Source: Austwickia sp. TVS 96-490-7B
Lineage (GTDB): Bacteria; Actinomycetota; Actinomycetes; Actinomycetales; Dermatophilaceae
Length of the DNA stretch: 64,000 nucleotides
Assembly: GCF_019331795.1 (NCBI RefSeq)
Contig: NZ_JAHPZL010000008.1
Coordinates: 186,001-250,000, forward strand
Direction: 5' to 3'
Part shown: one piece after another, positions 45,965 to 54,667 of the stretch
Layout of the letters: every line of letters starts with the position of its first letter
Numbering within the stretch: the stretch's first letter is position 1
Made by a program: the position numbers and the translations under genes
The notes under the pieces: model-generated
What the model was told of the DNA's origin: nothing
The model's input: only the letters and a program-made list of their open reading frames with translations
The model's database searches: none

Positions 45965-46819
45965 TCATGAGCTCGAAACGCCGCTATACATCCATATTCG
46001 AGAAGCAGTTAACGAGCATGCATCTCTATTCTGTGCTGTGCTAAACAAGATATTTTTGCTGTAGTGGCAGCCAGTCCTCTTCTCAACTAATGACCTATGA
46101 TGGGCGAGTTCAAGGTTATCGATCGATCCAGATAGATGCAAGGCAATTGTGGCGCGCGCCAGATCAATCGTAGGCATATCAGTAAGATCTAAGCTACTTT
46201 TAATAGACTCAAGAGAATCTTGATTTAAGTCGACAATTTCTTGAAAATTATGAAGAGGAACCGGATTTGAAAGTATTGCAATGAGAGCGCGCTTCTCTTC
46301 GTCAGTCTTAGCTAATTTTTTTGCCAGCGAGGCCGGGATCTTCATTCCAGATAGGTAATACGCAAGTGAACTCACCTCTGACCAATCCTGAGCGTCCTTA
46401 AAATTCATATTTTCCCACTTTTTCTTTCGTATCGCAGCGAGGATTTCGCCTTGATCCCTTTCGGTGAGAGAATGCGCCGCACGCAGAGAGACTGCTGCCA
46501 TCATTTTCTGTTGTAAAGTAATTTTCGGATCATCATAGATTCGCCTCAGTGAGCTGACTGTTTTGTTGTTGATGATTTTTATGAAATCTTGTTCGATGAG
46601 GAGTGAAACTTCATAGGTTGCCAAGAGGTTACCTGGCTCGCCATCCCCACTTTCGGGATCCGCGAAGAGGCCTGTCCCGGTATCGATGAGTTGCGATAAA
46701 TCCGATACCAGCGAGGGAGGGTAGGGTCTGTCTTTAATAAGGGGACCAGTGCTGCAGCTGGCGGTGAAGATGCTGAGGGCTAAGGCAGAGCAGATCGCGG
46801 ACTTATATGTCGCTACCAT
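45965..46819 (-). CDS. AT-rich putative lipoprotein of unknown function
   Basis: A 284-residue protein. The N-terminus is a lipoprotein signal: a short basic start, a hydrophobic core SAICSALALSIF and a lipobox TASC. After that come Lys/Asp/Ile-rich helices with no family I recognise. Base use is far more AT-rich than both neighbours, which suggests horizontal transfer. Its start lies only about 6 bp after the stop of the Nudix-wHTH regulator on the same strand, so it could be read as the last gene of that operon. An in-frame GTG at 46822 is an alternative start. Confidence 0.6.
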   Translation of the reverse strand: MVATYKSAICSALALSIFTASCSTGPLIKDRPYPPSLVSDLSQLIDTGTGLFADPESGDGEPGNLLATYEVSLLIEQDFIKIINNKTVSSLRRIYDDPKITLQQKMMAAVSLRAAHSLTERDQGEILAAIRKKKWENMNFKDAQDWSEVSSLAYYLSGMKIPASLAKKLAKTDEEKRALIAILSNPVPLHNFQEIVDLNQDSLESIKSSLDLTDMPTIDLARATIALHLSGSIDNLELAHHRSLVEKRTGCHYSKNILFSTAQNRDACSLTASRIWMYSGVSSS

Positions 46820-46825
46820 CACAGT

Positions 46826-47767
46826 TCAGCGAGGACGTGATTGGGGGAGTCGTAACCCGGTTGAAGGCCGTTCGGAGAGAACGTCGGCGCGGAACCGCAT
46901 GAGTTTCGCGGGGCGTCCGCCGGTGTCAGTAGTGCGTTCGCCAGTTTCTTCGACGAGGTCTTCCTGGGCGACAAGCCGACGGAAGTTTTGTTTGTGGAGG
47001 CGGGTGCCGGTCAGGGCTTCGACGACGTTTTGGAGTTGGCCGAGGGTGAAGGTGGGAGGCATGAGTTCAAAAATAACCGGGCGGTATTGGATTTTGGCGC
47101 GGAGTCGAGCCATGCCGGTGGCGACGATCCGGCGGTGGTCGTGGCGCATCCGAGTCCCGGTGGTGGGCACATGGCCAGGTGTCGCGGCGGGGCGCCCCGA
47201 GCCGTGTGCCCGAGATTCAGCGAGGAGACCTGCTTCCCACAGCAATTCATATCGGTGGAGGCAGTCTTCGGGGCGCCAGGGGCGGCTGGCTTGCCCGAAG
47301 GTGGCGGCGATGCGCTCGGACCGGCTGTGTCGGACAGCGTCACTGGCCCCACAGTCTGCCCACCCGTGGAGTTGCTGGACCAGGTGATGGCTGCGCTGGA
47401 TGCCGTTGTCGTCGCGGCGATCCTCCCAGGGGAAGAGGTCATACCAGTTCCGCCACGCGGAGCCGCCGTCGGGAGTGGCGGCGCGGGTGAGTCCGAGATA
47501 ACTGACGGAGATCATCCGGGTGTGGCTGCCAGCGCGTTCGCGGTCGGCGAAGGTGTAGAGCTGCTCGACGTACCCGGGGTGCAGTCCCGTTTGGGAGGTG
47601 ACCCAGTCGCGGAGTCCGGCTTGCAGAGAACGATGGTCGGCGAGCAGCGGGCCACTGGGCACAGCAGGGATCCCACCGGGAGCGCCGACGGTCAACACCT
47701 GTGGGGAGTCGTCGTTGACAGTCACGACGACGGCGACGACCTCGGTGCTCTGCAGTTCCACGGCCAC
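46826..47767 (-). CDS. Nudix-domain winged-helix transcription regulator (NrtR/NadQ-type, putative NAD regulator)
   Basis: A 313-residue protein. Residues about 5-150 form a Nudix-like domain (STEVVAVVVTVNDD, then VEQLYTFADRERAG and ISVSYLGLTR), but the Nudix box is degenerate (no REUxEExGU), so it probably senses ligand rather than hydrolyses it. Residues about 220-300 form a winged helix (KIQYRPVIFELMPPTFTLGQ, LHKQNFRRLVAQEDLVEE, TGGRPAKLMRF). This architecture is that of NAD regulators NrtR and NadQ. It lies 7 bp downstream of DUF3097 and may control nadABC about 8.5 kb away. Confidence 0.78.
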   Translation of the reverse strand: MAVELQSTEVVAVVVTVNDDSPQVLTVGAPGGIPAVPSGPLLADHRSLQAGLRDWVTSQTGLHPGYVEQLYTFADRERAGSHTRMISVSYLGLTRAATPDGGSAWRNWYDLFPWEDRRDDNGIQRSHHLVQQLHGWADCGASDAVRHSRSERIAATFGQASRPWRPEDCLHRYELLWEAGLLAESRAHGSGRPAATPGHVPTTGTRMRHDHRRIVATGMARLRAKIQYRPVIFELMPPTFTLGQLQNVVEALTGTRLHKQNFRRLVAQEDLVEETGERTTDTGGRPAKLMRFRADVLSERPSTGLRLPQSRPR

Positions 47768-47774
47768 GTCTGGT

Positions 47775-48674
47775 TCAGCTCCGCATCTGTGCGTCGTCGA
47801 CGGTCACGAAATCGATGAGTTCTTCGACCGGCGCGAGAAGCGCCGGTTCCAGATCGGTATACGTATGCACCGTACCCAAGATGCGTTTCCAGCCGTGGGC
47901 AATATCGATGTGGTCGTTGTGTGGCCAGCCGAGGTGGGCGAGAATGCCACGTTTCCATTCAATGTCGCGGGGGACGGTGGGCCAGGCGGTCAAACCCAGG
48001 CGGGCGGGGCGCACCGCTTGCCATACGTCGACGTAGGGGTGTCCGAGGACTTTGATGTGCTGCCCGTAACGGGTGCCGTCAATGACCTGGGCGACAATGC
48101 GGGATTCTTTGCTGCCGGGGATGAGGTGGTCGACGAGGACTCCGAGGCGTCGGGTCGGGTCGGGTCGGAACTCATCGACATAGGCAGGGAGGTGGTCGAC
48201 GCCGTCGAGGAGTTCCACGACGACCCCTTCGACCCGCAGGTCGTCGCCCCAGACTTTTTCGACAAGTTCGGCGTCGTGCCGACCTTCCACGAGGAGCCGG
48301 GAACCCCGGGCGACGCGGGCAGTGGCTCCGGCGACGGCGCGTGATCCGCTGGCGGTGCGGGAGGCAGCCTGACGTGCCTGTTGGAGTGCCGCCCGGGTGT
48401 GTGCGGTGGGCGGGGTGAGGGTGACAGGTCGTCCGTCGAGGTGGAATCCGGGACCCAAGGGGAAGGCGCGGACAACTCCACGACGGTCTTCAAGGTGGAC
48501 GACGTGCATGCCGCCAGCTTTTTCCACGGCAACGACAGCTCCGCACCAGCCGGTGGTGATCTCTTCGACGACCAGGCCGATGGTGGCTTCGTGGGGAGTG
48601 GAACGTCCGTTGCGCAGGGCACGCCAGTCACCGGCCAGCGGATCGGAGTCGTATCGAGAGATCACACAGGGCAT
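47775..48674 (-). CDS. DUF3097 domain-containing protein
   Basis: A 299-residue actinobacterial protein of unknown function. The start RYDSDPLAGDWRALRNGRST, RLLVEGRHDAELVEKVWGDD (a Toprim-like acidic motif near residue 130) and GVLVDHLIPGSKESRI are DUF3097 signatures. DUF3097 commonly sits next to hrcA, as here in divergent orientation. Its ATG is only 6 bp from the CIRCE element, so HrcA binding may also affect this operon (DUF3097, Nudix-wHTH regulator, lipoprotein). Confidence 0.85.
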   Translation of the reverse strand: MPCVISRYDSDPLAGDWRALRNGRSTPHEATIGLVVEEITTGWCGAVVAVEKAGGMHVVHLEDRRGVVRAFPLGPGFHLDGRPVTLTPPTAHTRAALQQARQAASRTASGSRAVAGATARVARGSRLLVEGRHDAELVEKVWGDDLRVEGVVVELLDGVDHLPAYVDEFRPDPTRRLGVLVDHLIPGSKESRIVAQVIDGTRYGQHIKVLGHPYVDVWQAVRPARLGLTAWPTVPRDIEWKRGILAHLGWPHNDHIDIAHGWKRILGTVHTYTDLEPALLAPVEELIDFVTVDDAQMRS

Positions 48675-48676
48675 CG

Positions 48677-48707
48677 TAAACTGGCACTCGCAAGCTCCGA
48701 GTGCCAG
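48677..48707 (+). promoter_or_regulatory. CIRCE element and adjoining -10-like box of hrcA
   Basis: CTGGCACTC-N9-GAGTGCCAG (48681-48707) is a perfect inverted repeat of the CIRCE type bound by HrcA. A TAAACT -10-like box (48677-48682) touches its left arm, so HrcA would block the hrcA promoter. It lies 67 bp before the hrcA start and 6 bp before the divergent DUF3097 start. Confidence 0.9.
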
Positions 48708-48773
48708 CGCGCCGACCGGCCGTCACCGGATGTCGATTGATCGTTGCGTTCACGGAGCGGGGAAGGAGCAGTC

Positions 48774-49829
48774 GTGAGTGAAGAGCGCCGGATGACGGTG
48801 CTACGCGCCATCGTCCAGGACTACGTCCGTACGTCGGAGCCAGTGGGCAGCAAGGCACTCCTGGAGCGTCACCACCTCGGCGTATCTGCCGCTACCGTCC
48901 GTAACGACATGGCCGCCCTCGAAGAAGAAGGACTCATCGCCGCACCGCACACCAGCGCAGGCCGGGTCCCCACCGACGCTGGATATCGACTCTTTGTCGA
49001 CCGGCTCTCCGAAATCAAACCGCTCTCCCCGGCGGAACGCACCGCCATCAGCGATTTCCTCGCCGGCGCCATCGACCTCGACGACGTCGTCGACCGGACC
49101 GTGCGTCTCCTCGCGTCGTTGACCCATCAGGTCGCCGTCATGCAATACCCGTCGTTAACTCGCAGCCGAGTCCGGCACATCGAGATTCTCCCGGTCGGTG
49201 ACGACAAAGCGATGGTCGTCTTGATCCTCACCACCGGTCGGGTGGAGCAGCGCATCATCGACGCGCATGGCGCCCCACACCCTTTGGATCTGCGCTCACC
49301 GAGCGGCGAAGCTTTGCTCGCCGACCTCCGAAGCCGGTTTAACACCGAGACCGCCGAACGCACCCTCCCCGAAGCCGCTGAACGGTTGGCGGCGCTGCCC
49401 GACGATCTGCCACCTGAGCACCGAGACCTGGCGCGCGCCATCGTCCAGTCATTGGAGGATGCGTTGGTCGAGGAACGAGAAGAACGAGTAGTGATGGCCG
49501 GCACGGCCAACCTCGCCCGATTCCCCCTGGACTTCCCGCTGACGATCGGTCCGGTCCTCGAAGCCCTCGAAGAACACGTGGTCCTGCTGAAACTGTTCGG
49601 GACTCTCGCCTCAGAAAAACCCCCTGCTTCCGGGGTCGCCGTCACCATCGGTCGAGAAAACAACCATCTCGGGCTCGCCGCGACCTCCGTGGTCAGCGCC
49701 GGATACGGCACCGGAGACGATATGGTCGCCGGTCTGGGTGTTCTCGGCCCCACCCGCATGGACTACCCCACGACCATGGCGTGCGTCCGCAGCGTGGCGA
49801 CGTACGTGAGCAGAATCCTCGCCTCATGA
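48774..49829 (+). CDS. hrcA: heat-inducible transcriptional repressor HrcA
   Basis: A 351-residue repressor. The winged-helix N-terminus ([60 protein letters not shown]) and the GAF-like C-terminal domain ending in [18 protein letters not shown] are typical. The GTG at 48774 has GGAAGGAGCA just upstream. It binds CIRCE and autoregulates hrcA-dnaJ, derepressed by heat. Confidence 0.95.
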   Translation: MSEERRMTVLRAIVQDYVRTSEPVGSKALLERHHLGVSAATVRNDMAALEEEGLIAAPHTSAGRVPTDAGYRLFVDRLSEIKPLSPAERTAISDFLAGAIDLDDVVDRTVRLLASLTHQVAVMQYPSLTRSRVRHIEILPVGDDKAMVVLILTTGRVEQRIIDAHGAPHPLDLRSPSGEALLADLRSRFNTETAERTLPEAAERLAALPDDLPPEHRDLARAIVQSLEDALVEEREERVVMAGTANLARFPLDFPLTIGPVLEALEEHVVLLKLFGTLASEKPPASGVAVTIGRENNHLGLAATSVVSAGYGTGDDMVAGLGVLGPTRMDYPTTMACVRSVATYVSRILAS

Positions 49830-49869
49830 CCTACTGCCACGCCGCCCACCTCATCCAGGAAGGCCTTCA

Positions 49870-50994
49870 GTGAACGACTACTACGCCGATCTCGGCGTCG
49901 CCCGGGACGCCAGTCCCGAGGACATCAAACGCGCCTACCGTCGACTGGCTCGCAAACTGCATCCTGATGTGAACCCCGGCGCCGAGGCCGAAGCCGAATT
50001 CAAAAAGGTCAGCCAGGCCTACGACGTCCTCGGCGACGCCGAAAAACGTCGCGCCTACGACATGGGCGCTGACCCCTACGGCGGTGCCTCCGGTGGCTAC
50101 GGTCAAGGCTTCAGCTTCAGCGACATCATGGATGCCTTCTTCGGAGGAGCCGCCGGCACTCAACGCGGCCCCCGCTCCCGACGCCAACGCGGCCAGGACG
50201 CACTCGTCCCCCTAGACGTCGAACTGCGCACCGCAGTATTCGGCGGCGAAGAAGAACTCCACGTCGATACGGCAGTGGTCTGCTCCACCTGCCACGGCGA
50301 CGGCACCCAATCAGGGACCAGCCCTCGCCAATGTGACGTCTGTCAGGGCCGCGGCGAAGTACAGCAGGTGCAACGCAGCTTCCTCGGCCAGGTCATGACC
50401 AGCCGCCCCTGCACCGCCTGCCAGGGATACGGCAGCGTCATCACCCACCCCTGCTTTGACTGCTCCGGCCAAGGACGAGTCCGCACCCGCCGTACCCTCA
50501 CCCTGCGAGTCCCCGCAGGCGTCGACACCGGCACTCGGATCCAACTCTCCGGGGAAGGTGAAGTCGGCCCAGGAGGCGGCCCCGCCGGTGACCTGTACGT
50601 CGAAGTACGAGTGTCCCCGCACGATGTATTCACCCGCCGAGGCGACGACCTACACTGCCGCACCGAGATCCCCATGACAGCGGCAGCTTTGGGCACCACC
50701 GTCACACTGGAAACCTTCGACGGCGAACAGCGCATCGACATTCGCCCCGGTTCACAACCGGCCGAAGTGATCACCCTCAAAGCCCAAGGAGTCACCCACC
50801 TACGCGGCAGCGGACGCGGTGACCTGCTCATCCACCTGGACGTGCGCACCCCCACCAAACTCAACGGCGAACAAGAAGAACTGCTCCGGCAACTCGCCCG
50901 ACTCCGCGGCGAAGAAGAACCCGAAGGCCGACTGTCCGCAGTCAAAGAAAGCAGCTTCCTCGGACGGGTCCGCGACGCCTTCCTCGGCAAGTGA
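49870..50994 (+). CDS. dnaJ: molecular chaperone DnaJ
   Basis: A 374-residue type I Hsp40. The J domain has the HPD motif in LARKLHPDVNPG (near residue 33). A short Gly/Phe region follows, then four zinc repeats CSTCHGDG, CDVCQGRG, CTACQGYG and CFDCSGQG (residues about 138-205), and the two beta-barrel C-terminal domains. It is the hrcA-linked DnaJ2 of actinobacteria, and grpE/dnaK are not here. The GTG start at 49870 has AGGAAGG upstream. Confidence 0.95.
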   Translation: MNDYYADLGVARDASPEDIKRAYRRLARKLHPDVNPGAEAEAEFKKVSQAYDVLGDAEKRRAYDMGADPYGGASGGYGQGFSFSDIMDAFFGGAAGTQRGPRSRRQRGQDALVPLDVELRTAVFGGEEELHVDTAVVCSTCHGDGTQSGTSPRQCDVCQGRGEVQQVQRSFLGQVMTSRPCTACQGYGSVITHPCFDCSGQGRVRTRRTLTLRVPAGVDTGTRIQLSGEGEVGPGGGPAGDLYVEVRVSPHDVFTRRGDDLHCRTEIPMTAAALGTTVTLETFDGEQRIDIRPGSQPAEVITLKAQGVTHLRGSGRGDLLIHLDVRTPTKLNGEQEELLRQLARLRGEEEPEGRLSAVKESSFLGRVRDAFLGK

Positions 50995-51001
50995 CCGGTC
51001 G

Positions 51002-51775
51002 ATGACAGCGGCACTGTTCTGGCTCGACCCGGACACCCTCGACGGTGCCAGGGCAGGATCAACCGTGCACCTGACCGGCACCGAAGGGCACCACGCCGTC
51101 GCCGTACGACGGATCCGTGTCGGCGAGACCATCCTGGTAGCAGACGGATCTGGCCTCGTCGCCCACGCCGATGTCACCGACGTCACCCGGGAGGGCCTGA
51201 GCGCCCGCCTGGAGGACATCCACGACGCCACCCCCGCCGCGCCGCGACTGATCCTCGCCCAAGCCCTGGCCAAGAACGACCGTGACGAAGCGGCCGTCGA
51301 AACCGCCACCGAGCTCGGCGTGGATGAAGTCTTGGCCTGGCAAGCCAGACGCAGCATCGTGGTGTGGCGCGGCGAACGCGGCCGTAAATCCCTGCGGAAA
51401 TGGAGCAATATCGCGCTCGCGGCAGCGAAGCAGGCTCGTCGAGCGACGGTTCCGTTGGTGCATGGCCCGGTGGGGACGCAGGAGTTGGTGCAGCGGGTGG
51501 CGCAGGTCGATGCGGCGTACGTGCTGCATGAAGACGCGCCCACCGGTTTAGTCGAGCAGATGTCCTCCTGGGGTGTCGATGGCGCCGCGATACCGGGGCA
51601 GGTGATGCTGGTGGTGGGACCGGAAGGGGGCGTCGCTCCGGAAGAGGTGCTGCTCCTGCAGGAAGCTGGTGCCATCCCGGTGCGATTGGGTGACACGGTG
51701 TTGCGTTCCTCCAGCGCTGGCCCAGCTGGCCTGTCGGTGGTGTTGGCGGCGACGCGATGGCGTGGGCACGCCTAG
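51002..51775 (+). CDS. rsmE: 16S rRNA (uracil(1498)-N(3))-methyltransferase
   Basis: A 257-residue SPOUT-class enzyme. The N-terminal PUA-like domain (GTEGHHAVAVRRIRVGETIL) precedes the trefoil-knot domain: LILAQALAKNDRDEAAVETATELGVDE, then VMLVVGPEGGVAPEEV and IPVRLGDTVLRSSSAG, the RsmE SAM-binding loops. It starts 7 bp after dnaJ, so it belongs to the hrcA operon. Confidence 0.94.
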   Translation: MTAALFWLDPDTLDGARAGSTVHLTGTEGHHAVAVRRIRVGETILVADGSGLVAHADVTDVTREGLSARLEDIHDATPAAPRLILAQALAKNDRDEAAVETATELGVDEVLAWQARRSIVVWRGERGRKSLRKWSNIALAAAKQARRATVPLVHGPVGTQELVQRVAQVDAAYVLHEDAPTGLVEQMSSWGVDGAAIPGQVMLVVGPEGGVAPEEVLLLQEAGAIPVRLGDTVLRSSSAGPAGLSVVLAATRWRGHA

Positions 51776-51788
51776 ACTGGGGCATCTC

Positions 51789-52883
51789 ATGACTGACCAT
51801 TTCTCGGCCCGCGACGACGGGTCTGTTCCCCAGGTCCAGGACGGAACGGATCCGTCCCTGTCCTCTCCTTCCCGAGTGGTCGTGATCCCTCCAGGGTTGC
51901 CGATGGTGTCCCTGCTCGGCACACACGACCAGTTGTTGACGACGATGGAACGCAACCTGCCGCGCCTGGATATTTTTGTGCGGGGCAATGAAATCCACCT
52001 TGACGGCCCTGAGGTGGAGGTGGATCTGGCGCAGACCTTGTTGGATGAACTGCTCGTCATCGCCGGATCCGGTCAACCGCTGAACCGAGACGCGGTAGAA
52101 CGTTCTATCCGAATGCTGCGTGACCGCGTCCAGGAGCGCCCCGCAGACGTGTTGACCACCAATATCGTGTCTAGTCGGGGCCGCACGATCCGCCCGAAGA
52201 CCCTCAACCAAAAAAGATACGTCGATGCCATCGACACCCACACTGTCGTTTTCGGTATCGGTCCGGCCGGGACTGGTAAGACATATCTGGCGATGGCTAA
52301 AGCGGTCGCAGCGTTGCAATCCAAGCAGGTCAATCGCATCATCTTGACTCGTCCAGCGGTGGAGGCGGGGGAGCGGCTGGGCTTCCTTCCGGGAACTCTT
52401 AACGACAAGATCGACCCGTACCTGCGACCGCTGTACGACGCCCTCCACGACATGATTGACCCGGAGTCGATCCCACGGTTGATGGCGGCCGGCACGATCG
52501 AGGTGGCGCCGTTGGCGTATATGCGCGGCCGCACCCTCAACGATTCGTTCATCATCCTTGACGAGGCGCAAAACACGTCGCCGGAGCAGATGAAGATGTT
52601 CCTGACCCGGCTAGGCTTCGGCTCGCAAATCGTGGTGACCGGGGATATCACCCAAGTGGATCTGCCTGGTGGCACGCAGTCGGGGCTGCGGGTAGTCCGG
52701 GACATTCTCGCGGACGTCGATGACATTCATTTTGCCGAGTTGACTCCTCTCGACGTGGTACGTCACCGCCTGGTCGGCGACATCGTGGAGGCCTACGGGC
52801 GATGGGATGATGCCCGTCGCCCTCGGCGAGAGACCAACCGCACCGGACCGCATAGCCGTACGACAAACAGGGGTACCCGCTGA
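51789..52883 (+). CDS. PhoH family protein (PhoH-like ATPase)
   Basis: A 364-residue P-loop protein. Residues about 20-110 are the KH-like N-terminal domain. Walker A GIGPAGTGKTYLAMAKAV is near residue 158, and Walker B SFIILDEAQNTSPEQMK near 258, followed by VVTGDITQVDLP. PhoH proteins are RNA/nucleotide-binding ATPases; with ybeY next to it a role in RNA processing is likely. The ATG at 51789 is 13 bp after rsmE; it overlaps ybeY by one base. Confidence 0.93.
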   Translation: MTDHFSARDDGSVPQVQDGTDPSLSSPSRVVVIPPGLPMVSLLGTHDQLLTTMERNLPRLDIFVRGNEIHLDGPEVEVDLAQTLLDELLVIAGSGQPLNRDAVERSIRMLRDRVQERPADVLTTNIVSSRGRTIRPKTLNQKRYVDAIDTHTVVFGIGPAGTGKTYLAMAKAVAALQSKQVNRIILTRPAVEAGERLGFLPGTLNDKIDPYLRPLYDALHDMIDPESIPRLMAAGTIEVAPLAYMRGRTLNDSFIILDEAQNTSPEQMKMFLTRLGFGSQIVVTGDITQVDLPGGTQSGLRVVRDILADVDDIHFAELTPLDVVRHRLVGDIVEAYGRWDDARRPRRETNRTGPHSRTTNRGTR

Positions 52884-53347
52884 TGAGCATCGACGTTCTC
52901 AACGAGACCGACCATCGAGTCGATGTCCGGGAACTAGTCGACTTAGCCCGCTATGTCCTGGAGCAGATGCACGTCAACGCCCGCTCGGAGTTGTGCATCA
53001 CCTGCGTTGACCCGGAAGCGATGACGCAGCTTCATGTGCAGTGGATGGACCTGCCTGGCCCCACCGACGTGATGAGTTTCCCGATGGACGAGCTACGGCC
53101 TGGTCGAGAGGGAGACATCACCCCAGCCGGGACTCTCGGTGACATCGTGGTGTGCCCGGAGGTGGCCTCCGCGCAAGCGCAGCAGGCAGGCCACACCACC
53201 GCTGAAGAGCTGCTTCTCCTGGTCACCCACGGCATCTTGCATTTGCTGGGGTATGACCATGCCGAACCTGAAGAGGAGAAGGAGATGTTCGAGTTGCAGC
53301 GCACGCTGCTGCTCACCTATCTCGCCGGCCGTGGTCGACAACACTGA
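52883..53347 (+). CDS. ybeY: endoribonuclease YbeY (rRNA maturation factor)
   Basis: A 154-residue zinc metallo-RNase. The metal site H-x3-H-x5-H appears as THGILHLLGYDHAEPEEEKEM (given here at residues about 120-140), preceded by LPGPTDVMSFPMDEL and LGDIVVCPEVA. It matures 16S rRNA 3' ends and takes part in ribosome quality control. Starts within the phoH stop (TGATG). Confidence 0.95.
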   Translation: MSIDVLNETDHRVDVRELVDLARYVLEQMHVNARSELCITCVDPEAMTQLHVQWMDLPGPTDVMSFPMDELRPGREGDITPAGTLGDIVVCPEVASAQAQQAGHTTAEELLLLVTHGILHLLGYDHAEPEEEKEMFELQRTLLLTYLAGRGRQH

Positions 53348-53389
53348 TCTGCGACCGGTGGCGGCGATGATCCTTCGGACGGTGACGGT

Positions 53390-54667
53390 ATGACCGGCCA
53401 GTTGATCGCCGGGTTCCTGGTGTGTCTGGCGTTGACTTTCCTCTTGGTCCTCGCGGAGTCGGCGGTGGCCCGAGTGAGTCTGCACACCGCTCAGGGCGTT
53501 GCCGAAGAGGGACGACATGGAGCAGACCGATTGGTGCAGGTGCTGACTGACAGCGCCGGTTACCTGTCGACGTTGACATTCGTCCGGATTCTCACTGAGA
53601 CGACTGCGGCAGTCCTAGCGACGTTGGCCATGGATCAGGTCCTCGACGGGGTGTGGACGATCATGCTGACGTCGATTCTGGTGATGAGCGTTGCCTCGTT
53701 CGTGATTGTGGGGGTCAGCCCCCGCACTATCGGTCGGCAACACAGTGTCCCGATTGCCTTGTTCGCTGCCCCGGCTGTGGTGTGGATGCGCAGGGTTCTC
53801 GGTCCGGTGGCGCGACTATTGGTGACCATTGGCAACGCAGTGACCCCAGGGCGTGGCTACCGGGACGGGCCGTTTGCTAACGAAGCGGAGCTACGAGACC
53901 TCGTGGACTTAGCTGGTGCGTCCCAGGTTATCGAAGACGAAGAACGGGAAATGATCCATTCGGTCTTCGAACTGGGCGACACCCTGGTCCGTGAGGTGAT
54001 GGTTCCTCGCACCGACATGATCGTCATCGAATCGGACAAGACTTTGCGTCAAGCAACGTCACTGTTCCTCCGTTCAGGTTTCAGCCGGATTCCGGTGATC
54101 GGCCAAGACGCGGACGACCCGGTGGGATTGTTGTATTTCAAAGATGTCGCGCAGCGCACGTACGACGTTCCGGAGTCGATGGCCGACAGCATCACCGAGG
54201 TGATGCGCCCTGCGACGTACGTTCCGGACAGCAAACCAGTGGATGCGTTGCTGCGGGAGATGCAGCATGACGCGATCCACATGGCGGTGGTCATCGATGA
54301 GTACGGCGGCACCGCAGGTCTGGTCACCATTGAGGACCTCATTGAAGAGATCGTCGGTGACATCGCCGACGAATATGACCGGCAAAGCGATGAATACGAA
54401 GAATTACCGGACGGCGGTTATCGGGTCGACGCCACGATGCACATCGATGATTTGGCGACCCTGTTTGACATCACCATTGACGAGGAAGACGTCGACACCG
54501 TCGGGGGCTTGTTGGCCAAGGTCATCGGTCGCGTCCCGATTTTGGGATCACGCGGTGAGGTCGCCGGGTTGGAGCTACTGGCCGAGCGGATGTCCGGTCG
54601 ACGGCATCGGATCGCCACAGTGTTGGTCCACCGGATCGCACATCCCGACCAAGAGGAGGAAGAGTGA
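53390..54667 (+). CDS. CNNM/HlyC-CorC family protein (DUF21 + CBS domains)
   Basis: A 425-residue membrane protein. Three to four helices of the DUF21 domain (residues about 1-140) are followed by a linker, a CBS pair (VREVMVPRTDMIVIESDKT near residue 200, then VIDEYGGTAGLVTIEDLIEE near 300) and a CorC_HlyC domain. Such proteins transport or sense Mg2+/Co2+. It is part of the block ybeY-CNNM-era, common in actinobacteria. The start ATG at 53390 is 42 bp after ybeY; the stop overlaps era by 4 bp. Confidence 0.9.
   Translation: MTGQLIAGFLVCLALTFLLVLAESAVARVSLHTAQGVAEEGRHGADRLVQVLTDSAGYLSTLTFVRILTETTAAVLATLAMDQVLDGVWTIMLTSILVMSVASFVIVGVSPRTIGRQHSVPIALFAAPAVVWMRRVLGPVARLLVTIGNAVTPGRGYRDGPFANEAELRDLVDLAGASQVIEDEEREMIHSVFELGDTLVREVMVPRTDMIVIESDKTLRQATSLFLRSGFSRIPVIGQDADDPVGLLYFKDVAQRTYDVPESMADSITEVMRPATYVPDSKPVDALLREMQHDAIHMAVVIDEYGGTAGLVTIEDLIEEIVGDIADEYDRQSDEYEELPDGGYRVDATMHIDDLATLFDITIDEEDVDTVGGLLAKVIGRVPILGSRGEVAGLELLAERMSGRRHRIATVLVHRIAHPDQEEEE

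Noticed and set aside
33117-46825. Prophage or transposon as source of the accessory region
   Set aside because: No integrase, transposase, terminal repeats or tRNA edge could be seen.
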